A DNA stretch of 64,000 nt from Burkholderia dolosa (GTDB taxonomy: Bacteria; Pseudomonadota; Gammaproteobacteria; Burkholderiales; Burkholderiaceae). A model generated the notes under the pieces. The model was given only the letters and a program-made list of their open reading frames with translations, had not been told where the DNA came from and made no database searches. Position 1 is the first letter of the stretch. Each line of letters begins with the position of its first letter. The position numbers and the translations under genes were made by a program. This document shows positions 18,341 to 27,867 of the stretch, in pieces. Location of the stretch: contig NZ_CABVPR010000001.1 in NCBI RefSeq assembly GCF_902499135.1, forward strand, positions 62,001 through 126,000, read 5' to 3'.

Positions 18341-20974
18341 ATGGTGACATCTCTCATCGTCCGACTCGTCGCGTGGTCGGTGCGTCGCCCCGTCTGGGTC
18401 GTCGTACTGTCGCTCATCATCGCCGCGCTCAGCGGCGTCTATGTTGCGCGTCACTTCAAGATCAATACCGACATCAGCAAGCTCGTCGACGCGGAGCCGC
18501 AGTGGGCCGCGCTGAGCCGCGCGGTCGATCGCGCGTTTCCGCAACGCAACGGCACGATCCTCGCGGTCGTCGAGGCGCCGGCGCCCGAGTTCGCGACCGC
18601 CGCCGCGCATGCGCTCGCCGAAGCGCTGCAGAAGCAGGCCGATGCGGGCCGCGTCGGTCCGGTCGCCGAACCCGGCGGCGGACCGTTCTTCGAGCACAAC
18701 GGGCTGCTGTTCCTGTCGCCGCAGGAAGTTGCCGACACCACGTCGCAGCTCGCGAGCGCACGGCCGCTCATCAACGAGCTCGCGAAGAACCCGAGCCTGA
18801 CCGGGCTCGCGACGACGCTGTCGACGACGCTCGGCCAGCCGCTGTTGACCGGCCAGGTGAAGCTGCCCACGATGGCGCGGCTGCTGTCGCGCAGCGCCGC
18901 GACGGTCGACGACGTGCTGGCCGGCAAGCCGGCCGCGTTCTCGTGGCGCGCGCTGGTGGACAACGATGCCGCGAAGCAGCCCGCGCGCGCGTTCGTGACC
19001 GTGCAGCCGGTGGTGAACTACGGCGCGCTGAAGGCCGGCGCGGAGACGAGCCAGGTGATCCGCGACACCGCGCGCGCGCTCGATCTCGGCCAGCGCTACG
19101 GCGCGGTCGTGCGCCTGACCGGCGAACAGCCGCTCGCCGACGACGAATTCGCATCGGTCGAAGACGGCGCGGTGCTCAACGGCGTGATCACGCTGCTCGT
19201 CGTGCTCGGCATCCTGTGGCTCGCGCTGCGCTCGAAGCGGATGATCGCGTCGGTGCTCGCCACGCTGTTCGTCGGGCTCGTCGTCACCGCCGCGCTCGGC
19301 CTCGCAATGGTCGGCTCGCTGAACATGATCTCGGTCGCGTTCATGGTGCTGTTCGTCGGGCTCGGCGTCGACTTCTCGATTCAGTACGGCGTCAAGTATC
19401 GCGAAGAACGCTTTCGCGACGAGCGGATCGATCACGCGCTGATCGGCGCCGCGCATTCAATGGGCATGCCGCTCGCGCTCGCCACTGCGGCGGTCGCCGC
19501 GAGCTTCTTCTCGTTCATTCCGACCGCGTATCGCGGCGTGTCCGAACTCGGGCTGATCGCCGGCGTCGGGATGTTCGTCGCGCTGCTGACCACGCTCACG
19601 CTGCTGCCCGCGCTGCTGCGCCTGTTCGCGCCGCCGGGCGAATCGAAGACGCCGGGCTTTCCGTGGCTCGCGCCGGTGGACGATTTCCTCGATCGTCATC
19701 GCAAGCCGATCCTGATCGGCACGCTCGCGGTCGTGATCGGCGCGCTGCCGCTGCTCGCGTTCCTGCACTTCGACTTCAATCCGCTGCACCTGAAGGATCC
19801 GCACAGCGAATCGATGGGCACGCTGCTCGCGCTGAAGGATTCGCCGGAAGCGGCCGTCAACGACGTGACGCTGCTCGCGCCGTCGCTCGCGCAGGCCGAC
19901 GCGGCCGCGAAACGCCTCGACGCGCTGCCCGAAGTCGGCCGCACGACGACGCTGTCGACGTTCATCCCCGCCGATCAGCCGGCCAAGCGCGCGGCGATCG
20001 CCGCGGCCGCCAGCGAGCTGCTGCCCGCGCTCACGCAGCCGGCCGCGCCGCCCGCGACCGACGCCCAGCGCGTCGCCGCGCTCAAGCGCGTGTCGGACTT
20101 GCTGAGCTATGCGGCGGAAGATCATCCCGGGCCCGGCGCGCCGGCCGCGCAACATCTGTCCGCGTCGCTCGCGAAGCTCGCGGCCGCCGACGCCGCGACG
20201 CGCGACCGCGCGGAGCGTGCGTTCTCCGGCACGCTGCGCATCGCGCTCGGTCAGCTCACGGCGCTGCTGCAGCCGCAGGACGTCACGCGCGAATCGCTGC
20301 CGCCGGCGCTGGTGCGCGACTGGGTCGCGCCGGACGGACAGGCGCTCGTGCAGATTTCGCCGAAGGTGCCGAAGGGCGTCGACCCGAACGACGACGCGAT
20401 GCTGCGCCGCTTCGCAACGGCCGTGAAAGCCGCCGAGCCGGGCGCGATCGGCGGCCCGATCTCGATCCTGCATTCGGCCGATACGATCATCCGCGCGTTC
20501 CTGCATGCGGGGCTGTGGTCGATCCTGTCGATCACCGTGCTGCTGTGGATCACGCTGCGCCGCTTCGGCGACGTGCTGCGCACGCTGGTGCCGCTGCTCG
20601 TATCGGGCATCGTGACGCTCGAAATGTGCGTCGTGCTCGGCATGTCGCTGAACTTCGCGAACATCATCGCGCTGCCGCTGATGCTCGGCGTCGGCGTCGC
20701 GTTCAAGGTGTATTTCGTGATGGCGTGGCGCGCGGGGCAGACGGGCCTGCTGCATTCGAGCCTCACGCACGCGGTGCTGTTCAGCGCCGCGACGACGGCA
20801 ACCGCATTCGGCAGCCTGTGGCTGTCGCATCATCCGGGCACGTCGAGCATGGGCAAGCTGCTCGCGCTGGCGCTGACCTGCACGCTGATCGGCGCCGTGG
20901 TGTTCCAGCCCGTCCTCATGGGCAAACCGCGCGTGAAACGCGCGCAGAACCAATCGCAAGGGAACGATGAATAA
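18341..20974 (+). CDS. hpnN: HpnN-type RND (MMPL) hopanoid/lipid transporter
   Basis: This 877-aa inner-membrane RND protein has two repeated halves. Each has one initial helix ([41 protein letters not shown]), a large periplasmic loop and a five-helix bundle. The first loop begins [30 protein letters not shown], the signature region of HpnN. MMPL-type cores ([34 protein letters not shown]) follow. In related bacteria HpnN moves hopanoids to the outer membrane. ATG 18341 is preferred to TTG 18311. It overlaps mlaA by eight bases. Confidence 0.92.
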   Translation: MVTSLIVRLVAWSVRRPVWVVVLSLIIAALSGVYVARHFKINTDISKLVDAEPQWAALSRAVDRAFPQRNGTILAVVEAPAPEFATAAAHALAEALQKQADAGRVGPVAEPGGGPFFEHNGLLFLSPQEVADTTSQLASARPLINELAKNPSLTGLATTLSTTLGQPLLTGQVKLPTMARLLSRSAATVDDVLAGKPAAFSWRALVDNDAAKQPARAFVTVQPVVNYGALKAGAETSQVIRDTARALDLGQRYGAVVRLTGEQPLADDEFASVEDGAVLNGVITLLVVLGILWLALRSKRMIASVLATLFVGLVVTAALGLAMVGSLNMISVAFMVLFVGLGVDFSIQYGVKYREERFRDERIDHALIGAAHSMGMPLALATAAVAASFFSFIPTAYRGVSELGLIAGVGMFVALLTTLTLLPALLRLFAPPGESKTPGFPWLAPVDDFLDRHRKPILIGTLAVVIGALPLLAFLHFDFNPLHLKDPHSESMGTLLALKDSPEAAVNDVTLLAPSLAQADAAAKRLDALPEVGRTTTLSTFIPADQPAKRAAIAAAASELLPALTQPAAPPATDAQRVAALKRVSDLLSYAAEDHPGPGAPAAQHLSASLAKLAAADAATRDRAERAFSGTLRIALGQLTALLQPQDVTRESLPPALVRDWVAPDGQALVQISPKVPKGVDPNDDAMLRRFATAVKAAEPGAIGGPISILHSADTIIRAFLHAGLWSILSITVLLWITLRRFGDVLRTLVPLLVSGIVTLEMCVVLGMSLNFANIIALPLMLGVGVAFKVYFVMAWRAGQTGLLHSSLTHAVLFSAATTATAFGSLWLSHHPGTSSMGKLLALALTCTLIGAVVFQPVLMGKPRVKRAQNQSQGNDE

Positions 20975-21911
20975 GATGCGAATCATTGCGGCGACCGTCG
21001 CCGCGAGCGCGATGCTGACCGGCTGCGCGACGGGCCCGAATCGCAACCCCAACGACCCGCTCGAGCCGATGAACCGTGCGATGTACAAGTTCAACGACAC
21101 GGTCGACCAGAACATCGCGGTGCCGATCGCGAAGGGCTACCAGAAGATCACGCCGACGCCGCTGCGCACGGCGATCAGCAACTTCTTCTCGAACCTCGGC
21201 GATCTCGGCAACATGGCGAACAACCTGCTGCAGTTGCGCATCACCGATGCGACGCAGGATCTGATGCGGGTCGCGATGAACTCCGTGTTCGGCGTAGGCG
21301 GGCTGATCGACATCGCGACGCCGGCCGGGCTGCCGAAGCATCACCAGGACTTCGGGCTCACGCTTGCGCGCTGGGGCGTGCCGTCGGGTCCGTACCTCGT
21401 GCTGCCGGTGTTCGGGCCGAGCACGTTCCGCGACGGCGTCGGCCGCGCCGTCGACGTCCGCTTCAACCTGCTGAACTACATCGAGCCGGCCGCGCGCAAC
21501 CCGATGTACGTGATGCAGTTCGTGAGCGCACGCTCCGACCTGCTCGGCGCGACCGACCTGCTGAAGCAGGCCGCACTCGATCCGTATTCGTTCGTGCGTG
21601 ACGCCTATCTGCAGCAGCGCAAGTCGCTCACGTATCACAGCCAGTCGTCGTCGGCCGCGCTGCCGAACTACAGCGAGCCCGGTGAATCGGGCGCGGTCCC
21701 GGGCGCCGTGCCGGCCGCGACGCCGGCCGCACCGGGGCTGCCGAACTACGAGGATCCGGGCGACGGCGCCGCGGCGCCGAACAACGCGCCGGCCGCGCCG
21801 GGGTTGCCGCAGTATGACGATCCGGGGGCGGACAATGCGGGGGCGGCGCAGCCTATCGACGGCACGCAGACCGCGCCGGCCGTGCCGGCCAGCACACCTG
21901 CCTCGCAATGA
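20967..21911 (+). CDS. mlaA: MlaA/VacJ outer-membrane lipoprotein with repeat tail
   Basis: This 314-aa lipoprotein has lipobox LTGC at residues 17-20. The MlaA core spans about residues 30-225 ([86 protein letters not shown]). MlaA removes mislocalised phospholipids from the outer leaflet. The C-terminal ~85 residues are Ala/Pro-rich, with three variants of LPxYxxPG ([24 protein letters not shown]), a tail not part of the family core. Overlap with hpnN and proximity to hpnM suggest one retrograde/anterograde lipid pathway. Confidence 0.93.
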   Translation: MNKMRIIAATVAASAMLTGCATGPNRNPNDPLEPMNRAMYKFNDTVDQNIAVPIAKGYQKITPTPLRTAISNFFSNLGDLGNMANNLLQLRITDATQDLMRVAMNSVFGVGGLIDIATPAGLPKHHQDFGLTLARWGVPSGPYLVLPVFGPSTFRDGVGRAVDVRFNLLNYIEPAARNPMYVMQFVSARSDLLGATDLLKQAALDPYSFVRDAYLQQRKSLTYHSQSSSAALPNYSEPGESGAVPGAVPAATPAAPGLPNYEDPGDGAAAPNNAPAAPGLPQYDDPGADNAGAAQPIDGTQTAPAVPASTPASQ

Positions 21912-21942
21912 CATCGCGCGGTCGATAGCGCGACATGCCGAA

Positions 21943-21973
21943 GAGCGCCGCAAATACGCGGCGCTCTTTTTTT
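21943..21973 (+). terminator. Rho-independent terminator after mlaA
   Basis: GAGCGCCGC (21943-21951) and GCGGCGCTC (21958-21966) form a perfect 9-bp stem with a six-base loop, followed by seven T residues (21967-21973). It lies 31 bases after the mlaA stop. Confidence 0.92.
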
Positions 21974-22050
21974 AGTCGACGCCGCCGTTGCGACCTCCAC
22001 GATTCGGGCACTGCCGCCACGGAGCCGAACCTGGCGATGATCTCGCAAAG

Positions 22051-22464
22051 CTAGCAATCTCCGGCCTCGCCAAGCCCATAAGTACAAGCAAACGGGTCGC
22101 GCCATTTATTGTTCTTGTAATAAAGCGTCACGACATCGCCTCTTGTAAACGTGAGTGTTGCAACACCGCTTGATGACAGTTGCCATGTCCCCGAACTGCC
22201 GTCACTGAACTTCAACGCTCCCGTCGCATAGCACGACGAATAGCGTTCGTGAGTGAACATATATCCTTCTACAGGGTAGGCCTTCGAGAAGAAATTTCGG
22301 AGTTGCTTGACGGTGGGCCGAAATTTTTTGCACTCGCTTGCGGCGTCGGCGTCACGACTCTTTCCATATTCTCGAATTTCGATGGATGCCACTCCGCGTG
22401 CGTGGGTGGAGATACAGAACAGAGACGTGCATGCGAGCAACAGTGATTTGTATATCAATCCCAT
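22051..22464 (-). CDS. Secreted small protein, candidate T6SS immunity protein
   Basis: This 137-aa protein has a clear signal peptide (MGLIYKSLLLACTSLFCISTHA) and several cysteines in the mature part (ECKKF, SCYATG, FACTYG, GDC) that could form periplasmic disulphides. I recognise no domain. Its start overlaps the amidase stop by ten bases and it is the last gene of the hcp-amidase cassette. Periplasmic location plus that position are the usual pattern for an immunity protein neutralising a peptidoglycan amidase effector. This is inference. The sequence is visibly more AT-rich than neighbouring genes, suggesting transfer. Confidence 0.7.
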   Translation of the reverse strand: MGLIYKSLLLACTSLFCISTHARGVASIEIREYGKSRDADAASECKKFRPTVKQLRNFFSKAYPVEGYMFTHERYSSCYATGALKFSDGSSGTWQLSSSGVATLTFTRGDVVTLYYKNNKWRDPFACTYGLGEAGDC

Positions 22465-23048
22465 TTTGCAGTCCTCGCCTCGGTTTCCATTTTGTACGAC
22501 ACCTCAGGATGTCTGTATATTTCCGCAAACGATATCCCCAACGTGACGCAAAGCTCTTTCACAAGCCACTTTAACGACTCGTTTTGCCTCTCATTTACCG
22601 CTTCGTATATTTCTGTTTTTCTATCCATGCGACCGACGATTTCTATACCGATAGAGTCGACATTCCCTGGATATCGGTCAGGGAAACTCTTCCCATGCTC
22701 CCATCTCGACAGCTTTGCATATTTCCCTTTCATGTCCGATACTCTCTTGAACTCCGATGGACTACATTTTCGTTTCATAAGGCATCGAGATTTAAGCAAG
22801 CCAACGTGGTTCGTTCTTTTGTACACTGACGCGGTCTGATAAATGGTTCCGTTCTTGTCTATCAGGAAGTGTGCTCCGTTTGCGCCGTTTTCTGCATAGC
22901 TGTTAAAGGAACTGGCGGCCGTGGTCGCGTCGGTCTGGTGAACAACGATTCCATTCACTTTCACCATCGGACCACGCTCGATCATGGGAAAAATCTTGAG
23001 CTTGATGCATTCAGCGTCGACATGACCTTGTTTTGAAATAAATAGCAT
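22455..23048 (-). CDS. Amidase_2/PGRP-type peptidoglycan amidase, candidate T6SS effector
   Basis: This 197-aa protein has the N-acetylmuramoyl-L-alanine amidase fold. It shows GIVVHQTD with a candidate zinc His37, GAHFLIDKNGTIYQ (His60), TNHVG (His81), SIGIEIVGR (Glu136) and IYRHPEVSYK (His180). It would cleave the sugar-peptide bond of peptidoglycan. There is no signal peptide, as expected for type VI cargo. ATG 23048 is chosen, 13 bases after the hcp stop and with GAGGGG upstream; the longer frame from 23102 would overlap hcp. Low GC compared with flanks suggests horizontal acquisition. Confidence 0.8.
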   Translation of the reverse strand: MLFISKQGHVDAECIKLKIFPMIERGPMVKVNGIVVHQTDATTAASSFNSYAENGANGAHFLIDKNGTIYQTASVYKRTNHVGLLKSRCLMKRKCSPSEFKRVSDMKGKYAKLSRWEHGKSFPDRYPGNVDSIGIEIVGRMDRKTEIYEAVNERQNESLKWLVKELCVTLGISFAEIYRHPEVSYKMETEARTAKWD

Positions 23049-23061
23049 TGCATGCCCCTCG

Positions 23062-23547
23062 CTATCGAAAAGACCTACCGGTCTTGATGTCGTACGCCGC
23101 ACTTACCGCCCCGGCACTGCCGCCTCCGGCATTCTGGATCACGTACTCCTGCCTGACGCGAGCGAAAGACAGTCGAATCTCTTCGCGCGGAGCGCGCATG
23201 GTGACGTTGCCAACCTGTTTGACTTCGGTAACGAGCACGTCCTCCAACGTGATCGTCAGGTATTCGAGCGGGGTACCGCCAGCCTTGCGCATCACCGGCA
23301 CCGCGCTTCCAATATGTTTTCCCGTCACGCAATACTGAAGCAGATTCGGCGTCGCGCGGTCGATGTAATGCTCGAAGGTCAGATCGTCGACGGTACATCT
23401 GTCTGCGCCACCGCCGCTTCCCATATGCATAGTGGATTGCTGACTGACCGACCAATCCCACGTCAGAACCTCGATTTCGTTTGAATGGACACGATCTGTC
23501 GATTCGCCCGCTATACCCGTCAGTCTCAAGAAAATATCCTGCGCCAT
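23062..23547 (-). CDS. hcp: Hcp-family type VI secretion tube protein
   Basis: This 161-aa protein has normal Hcp length. It has AQDIFLRLTGIAGEST at the N-terminus, EIEVLTWDWSVSQQST, DLTFEHYIDRATPNLLQYCVTGKHI and a C-terminal EYVIQNAGGGSAGAVSAAYDIKTG. These are all characteristic strands of the Hcp1 ring subunit. ATG 23547 is chosen (MAQDIF) with GGGGGA just upstream. No other T6SS structural gene is in the window, so this is an orphan hcp coupled to an amidase effector and presumed immunity gene. Hcp would chaperone or carry the effector. Confidence 0.9.
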   Translation of the reverse strand: MAQDIFLRLTGIAGESTDRVHSNEIEVLTWDWSVSQQSTMHMGSGGGADRCTVDDLTFEHYIDRATPNLLQYCVTGKHIGSAVPVMRKAGGTPLEYLTITLEDVLVTEVKQVGNVTMRAPREEIRLSFARVRQEYVIQNAGGGSAGAVSAAYDIKTGRSFR

Positions 23548-23910
23548 TAGTCCCCCGGTTGAATAAAGAATCAAACCAAGCGAACGATGAAAGACGGCCT
23601 ACGACGCGTCAATCGGACAAAACCGAAAAAGCCGAATATGACGACGTCGCAGCGGAAAACCGGCGCATGAAACCGATCAATCGTCAAAGAGCGCTTCCGC
23701 TGCCGTTTGCTGAAATCGTGCTCGAAGCAGAATGCCGAAAACAAATAGCCGGGCCACTATCGGGGCCGACGCGATAGAAGCGTCACGCGTGACGAGCGCG
23801 CCGCCGCACCACGGACGGAGACGGGAAGCGATCGCGCAGCGCATGTGCCGGCTGCGTCCGATCAAACGGAAGGAGAAAAGGAAGGAAGAAGCGTAAGCCG
23901 AAGGTGTCGC
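23548..23910. other. Intergenic region upstream of hcp
   Basis: This is 363 bases. The first 120 carry the AT-richer composition of the hcp cassette, then GC content returns to the local level. A 62-aa open frame (23677-23865, minus) lacks support. No att-like direct repeat flanking the cassette was spotted by eye. Confidence 0.35.
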
Positions 23911-24618
23911 TCACCCGATCCGCAGCGCACCCGCACGTTCGAACGCGTGCCGCGCCTGGATCAGCGTCGTGCGCGCCGCGCGCGCGTCCGCCGCCACCTG
24001 GAGCAGCGGGCCGAGCTGCGACGGCTGCTTCAGCAGTTCGCGCAGGATCGGCAGGATCGCCGTGCTGCCGTCTTCGCGCAGCCCGGCGGTGGCCGCGCGC
24101 GGCAGCGTCCGCCATGCGGGATCGACGATCGCGCGGCACACCGCGAACGGCACGCCGCGGGCAGCCGCGAACGCGGCCGCGATGTGCGACTCCATGTCGA
24201 CGGCGAGCGCGCCCTTCGCGCGATGCAGCGACGTCTTGTCCTGCTCGCTGATCACCGGTGCGCCGACGGCCGCCATCGCGCCGCGCGCGACGCGCGCCCA
24301 CACCGGCGTGTCGTGCAGCGCGGCGACGAGTCGCGCGCTCCAGCCCGTATCGGTCTGCACGCGGCCGAACGGCCCGTCGATCGCGTCCGCGATCACGAGC
24401 GCGCCGGGCGGCAGATCGGGCGCGAGACCGCCCGCCGTACCGAAGCTCACGATGCCCGCACAGCCACGCTCGGTCGCGTCGGCGAGTGCACGCTCGAGCC
24501 GGTCGGCGCGCGCGGCGAACACCGCGTCGACGCCGTCGCCGCGCGCGATGCGCGCCTCGAACGCCATGCCCGTCACCGCGATGACGGGCAACGTGCCGTT
24601 GTGCTGCGACGCCGACAC
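23911..24618 (-). CDS. hpnG: Hopanoid-associated nucleoside phosphorylase HpnG
   Basis: This 235-aa phosphorylase-superfamily protein resembles MTA/SAH nucleosidases: AVTGMAFEARIA at the start, GIVSFGTAGGLAPDLPPGALVIADAI, and AVDMESHIAAAFAAARGVPFAVCRAIVDPA with the purine-binding MES motif. In hopanoid producers HpnG removes adenine from adenosylhopane to give ribosylhopane derivatives. It begins at a GTG (24618) three bases after the shc stop, as the last gene of hpnD-hpnE-shc-hpnG. Confidence 0.87.
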   Translation of the reverse strand: MSASQHNGTLPVIAVTGMAFEARIARGDGVDAVFAARADRLERALADATERGCAGIVSFGTAGGLAPDLPPGALVIADAIDGPFGRVQTDTGWSARLVAALHDTPVWARVARGAMAAVGAPVISEQDKTSLHRAKGALAVDMESHIAAAFAAARGVPFAVCRAIVDPAWRTLPRAATAGLREDGSTAILPILRELLKQPSQLGPLLQVAADARAARTTLIQARHAFERAGALRIG

Positions 24619-24621
24619 GCG

Positions 24622-26598
24622 TTACATCCCGACCGTCACGCGCGTCGCGTTCGCGCGCTTCAGGTTGCGGTAGCGCGCAAGCGCCCACAGCGGGAAGAAC
24701 TTGCGATAGCCGTGATAGCGCAGATAGAACACGCGCGGGAAGCCGGTCGCCGTGAAACGCACCTCGTCCCACAGCCCGTGCTCCTTCTGCTCGGCAAGCA
24801 GATAGTCGATGCCGCGCGCGACCGCCGGATTGTTCACTTCGCCGGCCGCCATCAGACCGAGCAGCGCCCACGCCGTCTGCGACGCCGTGCTCGGCGCCTG
24901 CTCGTAGCCGCGGTAGTTCAGCTTGTAGCTGTCGCCGTCCTCGCCCCAGCCGCCGTCCTTGTTCTGGATCGACAGCAGCCATTGCGCGGCACGCTTCACG
25001 CGCGGATCGTCCGGCCCGAGGCCGGCCGCGTTGAGCGCGCACAGCGCGGTCCACGTGCCGTACACGTAGTTCATCCCCCAGCGGCCGTACCAGCTGCCGT
25101 CCGGCTCCTGCTCCTTCAGCATGTAGTCGAGCGCGCGGCGCGCCGGCTCGCTGGTCAGCGCACTCTCGCCGAGCTGCGACAGCATCGACAGGCAGCGGCC
25201 CGACACGTCGGCCGTCGGCGGATCGAGCAGCGCGCCGTGATCGGAGAACGGAATGTTGTTCAGGTAGTACTGCGTGTTTTCCGGCTCGAACGCGCCCCAG
25301 CCGCCGTCGCTGCTCTGCATCCCGACGACCCATTCGCGCGCGCGCGCGATCGACTCGCGGTACGTGTCCGACTGCCTCAGCTTTTGCGCGCGGTCCATCG
25401 CCATCGCGACGACCGCCGTATCGTCGACGTCCGGATAGTGCGCGTTCGCATACTGGAACGCCCAGCCGCCTGGCCGCACGTTCGGGCGGCGCGAGATCCA
25501 GTCGCCGCGCACGTCGAGGATCTGCAGCGGACGCAGCCATTCGAGGCCGCGCAGCGCGGCATCCTCGGCGCGCGGATCGCCCGTCTCGAGCAGCGCGTGC
25601 GCCGCGAGCGACGTGTCCCACACCGGCGACAGGCACGGCTGGCAATACGCTTCGTCGTCGTGCACGACGAGCAGCTTCTCGATCGACTTGCGCGCGATCG
25701 CGCGGTTCGGGTGATCTTCCGCGTAGCCGAGCACGTCGTACATCATCACCGCGTTGGCCATCGCCGGGTAGATCGCGCCGAGGCCGTCCTCGCCGTTCAG
25801 GCGCTCGTCGACGAACGACACGGCCTGGCGGATCGCGCGTTCGCGCGTGTATTTCGGGAACAGTCCGTCGACCGCCCGCAGCACATGATCGACCACGCGG
25901 AAGAACGCGAACCAGCCGGCGCTCTGGTGGCCCTGGCGCGGCAGCAGCCCCGCGTTGACCGGCGGATCGATGAACAGCTCGTCGATGCGCACGCCGCGCG
26001 GATTCTTCGCGAGCGGACGCTTCGCGTTCAGCACGAGCAGCGGCACGATCACCGTGCGCGCCCAGTACGACACCTTCGACAGATGGAACGGGAACCACTG
26101 CGGCAGCAGCATGATTTCGACCGGCATCATCGGCACCGCGCGCCACGGGATCGCACCGTACAGCGCGAGCTGGATGCGCGTGAACACGTTCGACATCTCG
26201 GCGCCGCCCATCGCGTGGATCGCGCGGCGCGCGCGCTGCATGTGCTCGGCGTTTTCGTCGTCGCCGATCACCTTCAGCGCGAAATACGCCTTCACGCTCG
26301 CGCTGACGTTCGGCGCGCCGTCGGTGAACAGCGGCCAGCCGCCGTCCGCCTGCTGGATGCGGCGCAGATAACGGCCGATCTTCCGTTCGAGCTCGAGGTT
26401 CGGCGTCTCGCCGAGATAGTGGACGAGCAGCACGTATTCGGCCGGAATCGTCGAATCGGCTTCGAGTTCGTAGACCCAGTGCCCGTCCGCGTTCTGCGCA
26501 GCCAGCAGCGCGTCGGTCGCGCGGGCGACGGCCGCGTCGAGGTCGGCCGCCGGCGCGGCGCCGGCGGACAGGGTAGCCATATCGGTGAGATCGTTCAT
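24622..26598 (-). CDS. shc: Squalene-hopene cyclase
   Basis: This is a 658-aa monotopic membrane enzyme cyclising squalene to hopene. The acid motif DVDD (in YPDVDDTAVVAMAMD) is present. QW-type repeats are visible throughout (QQADGGWPLF, QSSDGGWGAFE, QEPDGSWYGRWG, QNKDGGWGED). The catalytic cavity region WISRRPNVRPGGWAFQYAN and the C-terminal TGFPRVFYLRYHGYRKFFPLWALARY complete the family. It starts at ATG 26598, 11 bases after hpnE. Confidence 0.97.
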   Translation of the reverse strand: MNDLTDMATLSAGAAPAADLDAAVARATDALLAAQNADGHWVYELEADSTIPAEYVLLVHYLGETPNLELERKIGRYLRRIQQADGGWPLFTDGAPNVSASVKAYFALKVIGDDENAEHMQRARRAIHAMGGAEMSNVFTRIQLALYGAIPWRAVPMMPVEIMLLPQWFPFHLSKVSYWARTVIVPLLVLNAKRPLAKNPRGVRIDELFIDPPVNAGLLPRQGHQSAGWFAFFRVVDHVLRAVDGLFPKYTRERAIRQAVSFVDERLNGEDGLGAIYPAMANAVMMYDVLGYAEDHPNRAIARKSIEKLLVVHDDEAYCQPCLSPVWDTSLAAHALLETGDPRAEDAALRGLEWLRPLQILDVRGDWISRRPNVRPGGWAFQYANAHYPDVDDTAVVAMAMDRAQKLRQSDTYRESIARAREWVVGMQSSDGGWGAFEPENTQYYLNNIPFSDHGALLDPPTADVSGRCLSMLSQLGESALTSEPARRALDYMLKEQEPDGSWYGRWGMNYVYGTWTALCALNAAGLGPDDPRVKRAAQWLLSIQNKDGGWGEDGDSYKLNYRGYEQAPSTASQTAWALLGLMAAGEVNNPAVARGIDYLLAEQKEHGLWDEVRFTATGFPRVFYLRYHGYRKFFPLWALARYRNLKRANATRVTVGM

Positions 26599-26609
26599 CG
26601 GTCCCTCTC

Positions 26610-27863
26610 TTATTGTGTCTGGAGCGCGTCCGCGGCCAGCTGGCCGGAACGGATCGCGCCCTCGATCGTGGCGGGCAAGCCGGTGGCAATCCAGTCGCCC
26701 GCCAGCACGAGATTGGTCCAGCGCGTACGCACGGCCGGACGTTTCATTTCCTGCGACGGCACCGCCGCAAAACCCGCGCGCGGCTCGATAACGAGCTGCC
26801 ACGGCGGGACGGTTTCCGCGTTCGCGCCGGTCACGCGCGCGACGTCTTCCCAGATCCGCTTCGCGAGCGCGTCGCGCGGCGTGTCGAGCCAGCGGCCCGC
26901 ATCGCGGATCGTCGCCGCGAGCTGGCCGATGCCGGCACGCACCGCGTCGACGACGCCGTTGACGACCGTCGTCTGAAGCGCGGTGCCGGCCGGCGGTTCG
27001 ACCGCGAAATACGCGGTCGCGACCGCGCCGAACGCGTCGGGCGCGGTGAGATCCGGCACCAGCGGCTGCGCGGCCTCCGGCGGCACGGCCAGCACGACCG
27101 CGTCGCCCGGTGCGAGATCGATGCGCTCGCCGCCGATCGCGATCGCATCGACCGCATTGCGGTGCGCGCCGAATTCGAACGCATCGAGCCGCGAATTCAG
27201 CCGGATCTGCGCGCCGCCGTGCTGCAGCAGCCGCAGCGCCGGCTCGACGAATGCGCTGCCGAGCCCGTCGCGCGCGACGAGCGGGCGCGCACCGGAGCCG
27301 CCGGCGGCAAACGTGCCGCACAGCGCCGCGCGCGCGAGCTCCGCGCTCGCGTGCCGCGGCTCGACGTTCAGCACCCCGAGAAAATACGGTCGCAGCCAGC
27401 GATCCCACAGCACGCCGTCGCAGCGCATCGTCTGCGCGAGCGAGCGGCCCGTGCGCGCGAACGCGAGCGGCACGAGCGCGAGATAGTCGAGCGGCGTCGT
27501 GCCCGGCGCGCGCGATGCGGCGTCGAACAGCCACGACGGCCAGCGTCCGTTACCGAAGCGCAGCGTCCAGCGCTGCTGCGACGCGACGTCGACGACCGGA
27601 CACTCGGGCAGCGCGGGACCGGCGAGCCGATCGGCCGCGCCGATCGCGCGCAGGTAGCGCTGCGTCGCGGGCTGTCCCGCGAAAATCGCGTGCAGCCCGC
27701 TGTCGACCGTCGCATTGAGCGTCGCGTCGAACCACGTGCGGCAGCGGCCGCCCGCATGCGCGAGCGCGTCGTGCAGCACGATGCGCCGCCCGCGGCGTTG
27801 CAGCTCGACGGCGGCCGACAGGCCCGCGAGTCCGGCCCCGATCACGTGGACGGTTCTGGGCAT
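26610..27863 (-). CDS. hpnE: Hydroxysqualene dehydroxylase HpnE
   Basis: This is a 417-aa FAD-dependent oxidoreductase of the HpnE/phytoene-desaturase class. The dinucleotide-binding start is VHVIGAGLAGLSAAVELQRRG at residues 5-25, followed by HAGGRCRTWFD. The C-terminal FAD motif is NLVLAGDWIATGLPATIEGAIRSGQLAAD. It converts hydroxysqualene to squalene in the HpnC-HpnD-HpnE route. It lies four bases after hpnD and eleven before shc. hpnC is not in the window. Confidence 0.92.
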   Translation of the reverse strand: MPRTVHVIGAGLAGLSAAVELQRRGRRIVLHDALAHAGGRCRTWFDATLNATVDSGLHAIFAGQPATQRYLRAIGAADRLAGPALPECPVVDVASQQRWTLRFGNGRWPSWLFDAASRAPGTTPLDYLALVPLAFARTGRSLAQTMRCDGVLWDRWLRPYFLGVLNVEPRHASAELARAALCGTFAAGGSGARPLVARDGLGSAFVEPALRLLQHGGAQIRLNSRLDAFEFGAHRNAVDAIAIGGERIDLAPGDAVVLAVPPEAAQPLVPDLTAPDAFGAVATAYFAVEPPAGTALQTTVVNGVVDAVRAGIGQLAATIRDAGRWLDTPRDALAKRIWEDVARVTGANAETVPPWQLVIEPRAGFAAVPSQEMKRPAVRTRWTNLVLAGDWIATGLPATIEGAIRSGQLAADALQTQ

Positions 27864-27867
27864 CGGC

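Noticed and set aside
23677-23865. 62-aa minus-strand open frame between hcp and hpnG
   Set aside because: It has no ribosome site, no protein-like pattern, and spans a composition boundary.
23845-26976. 1043-aa plus-strand open frame antisense to shc
   Set aside because: It is a compositional shadow; the minus strand encodes squalene-hopene cyclase with all motifs.
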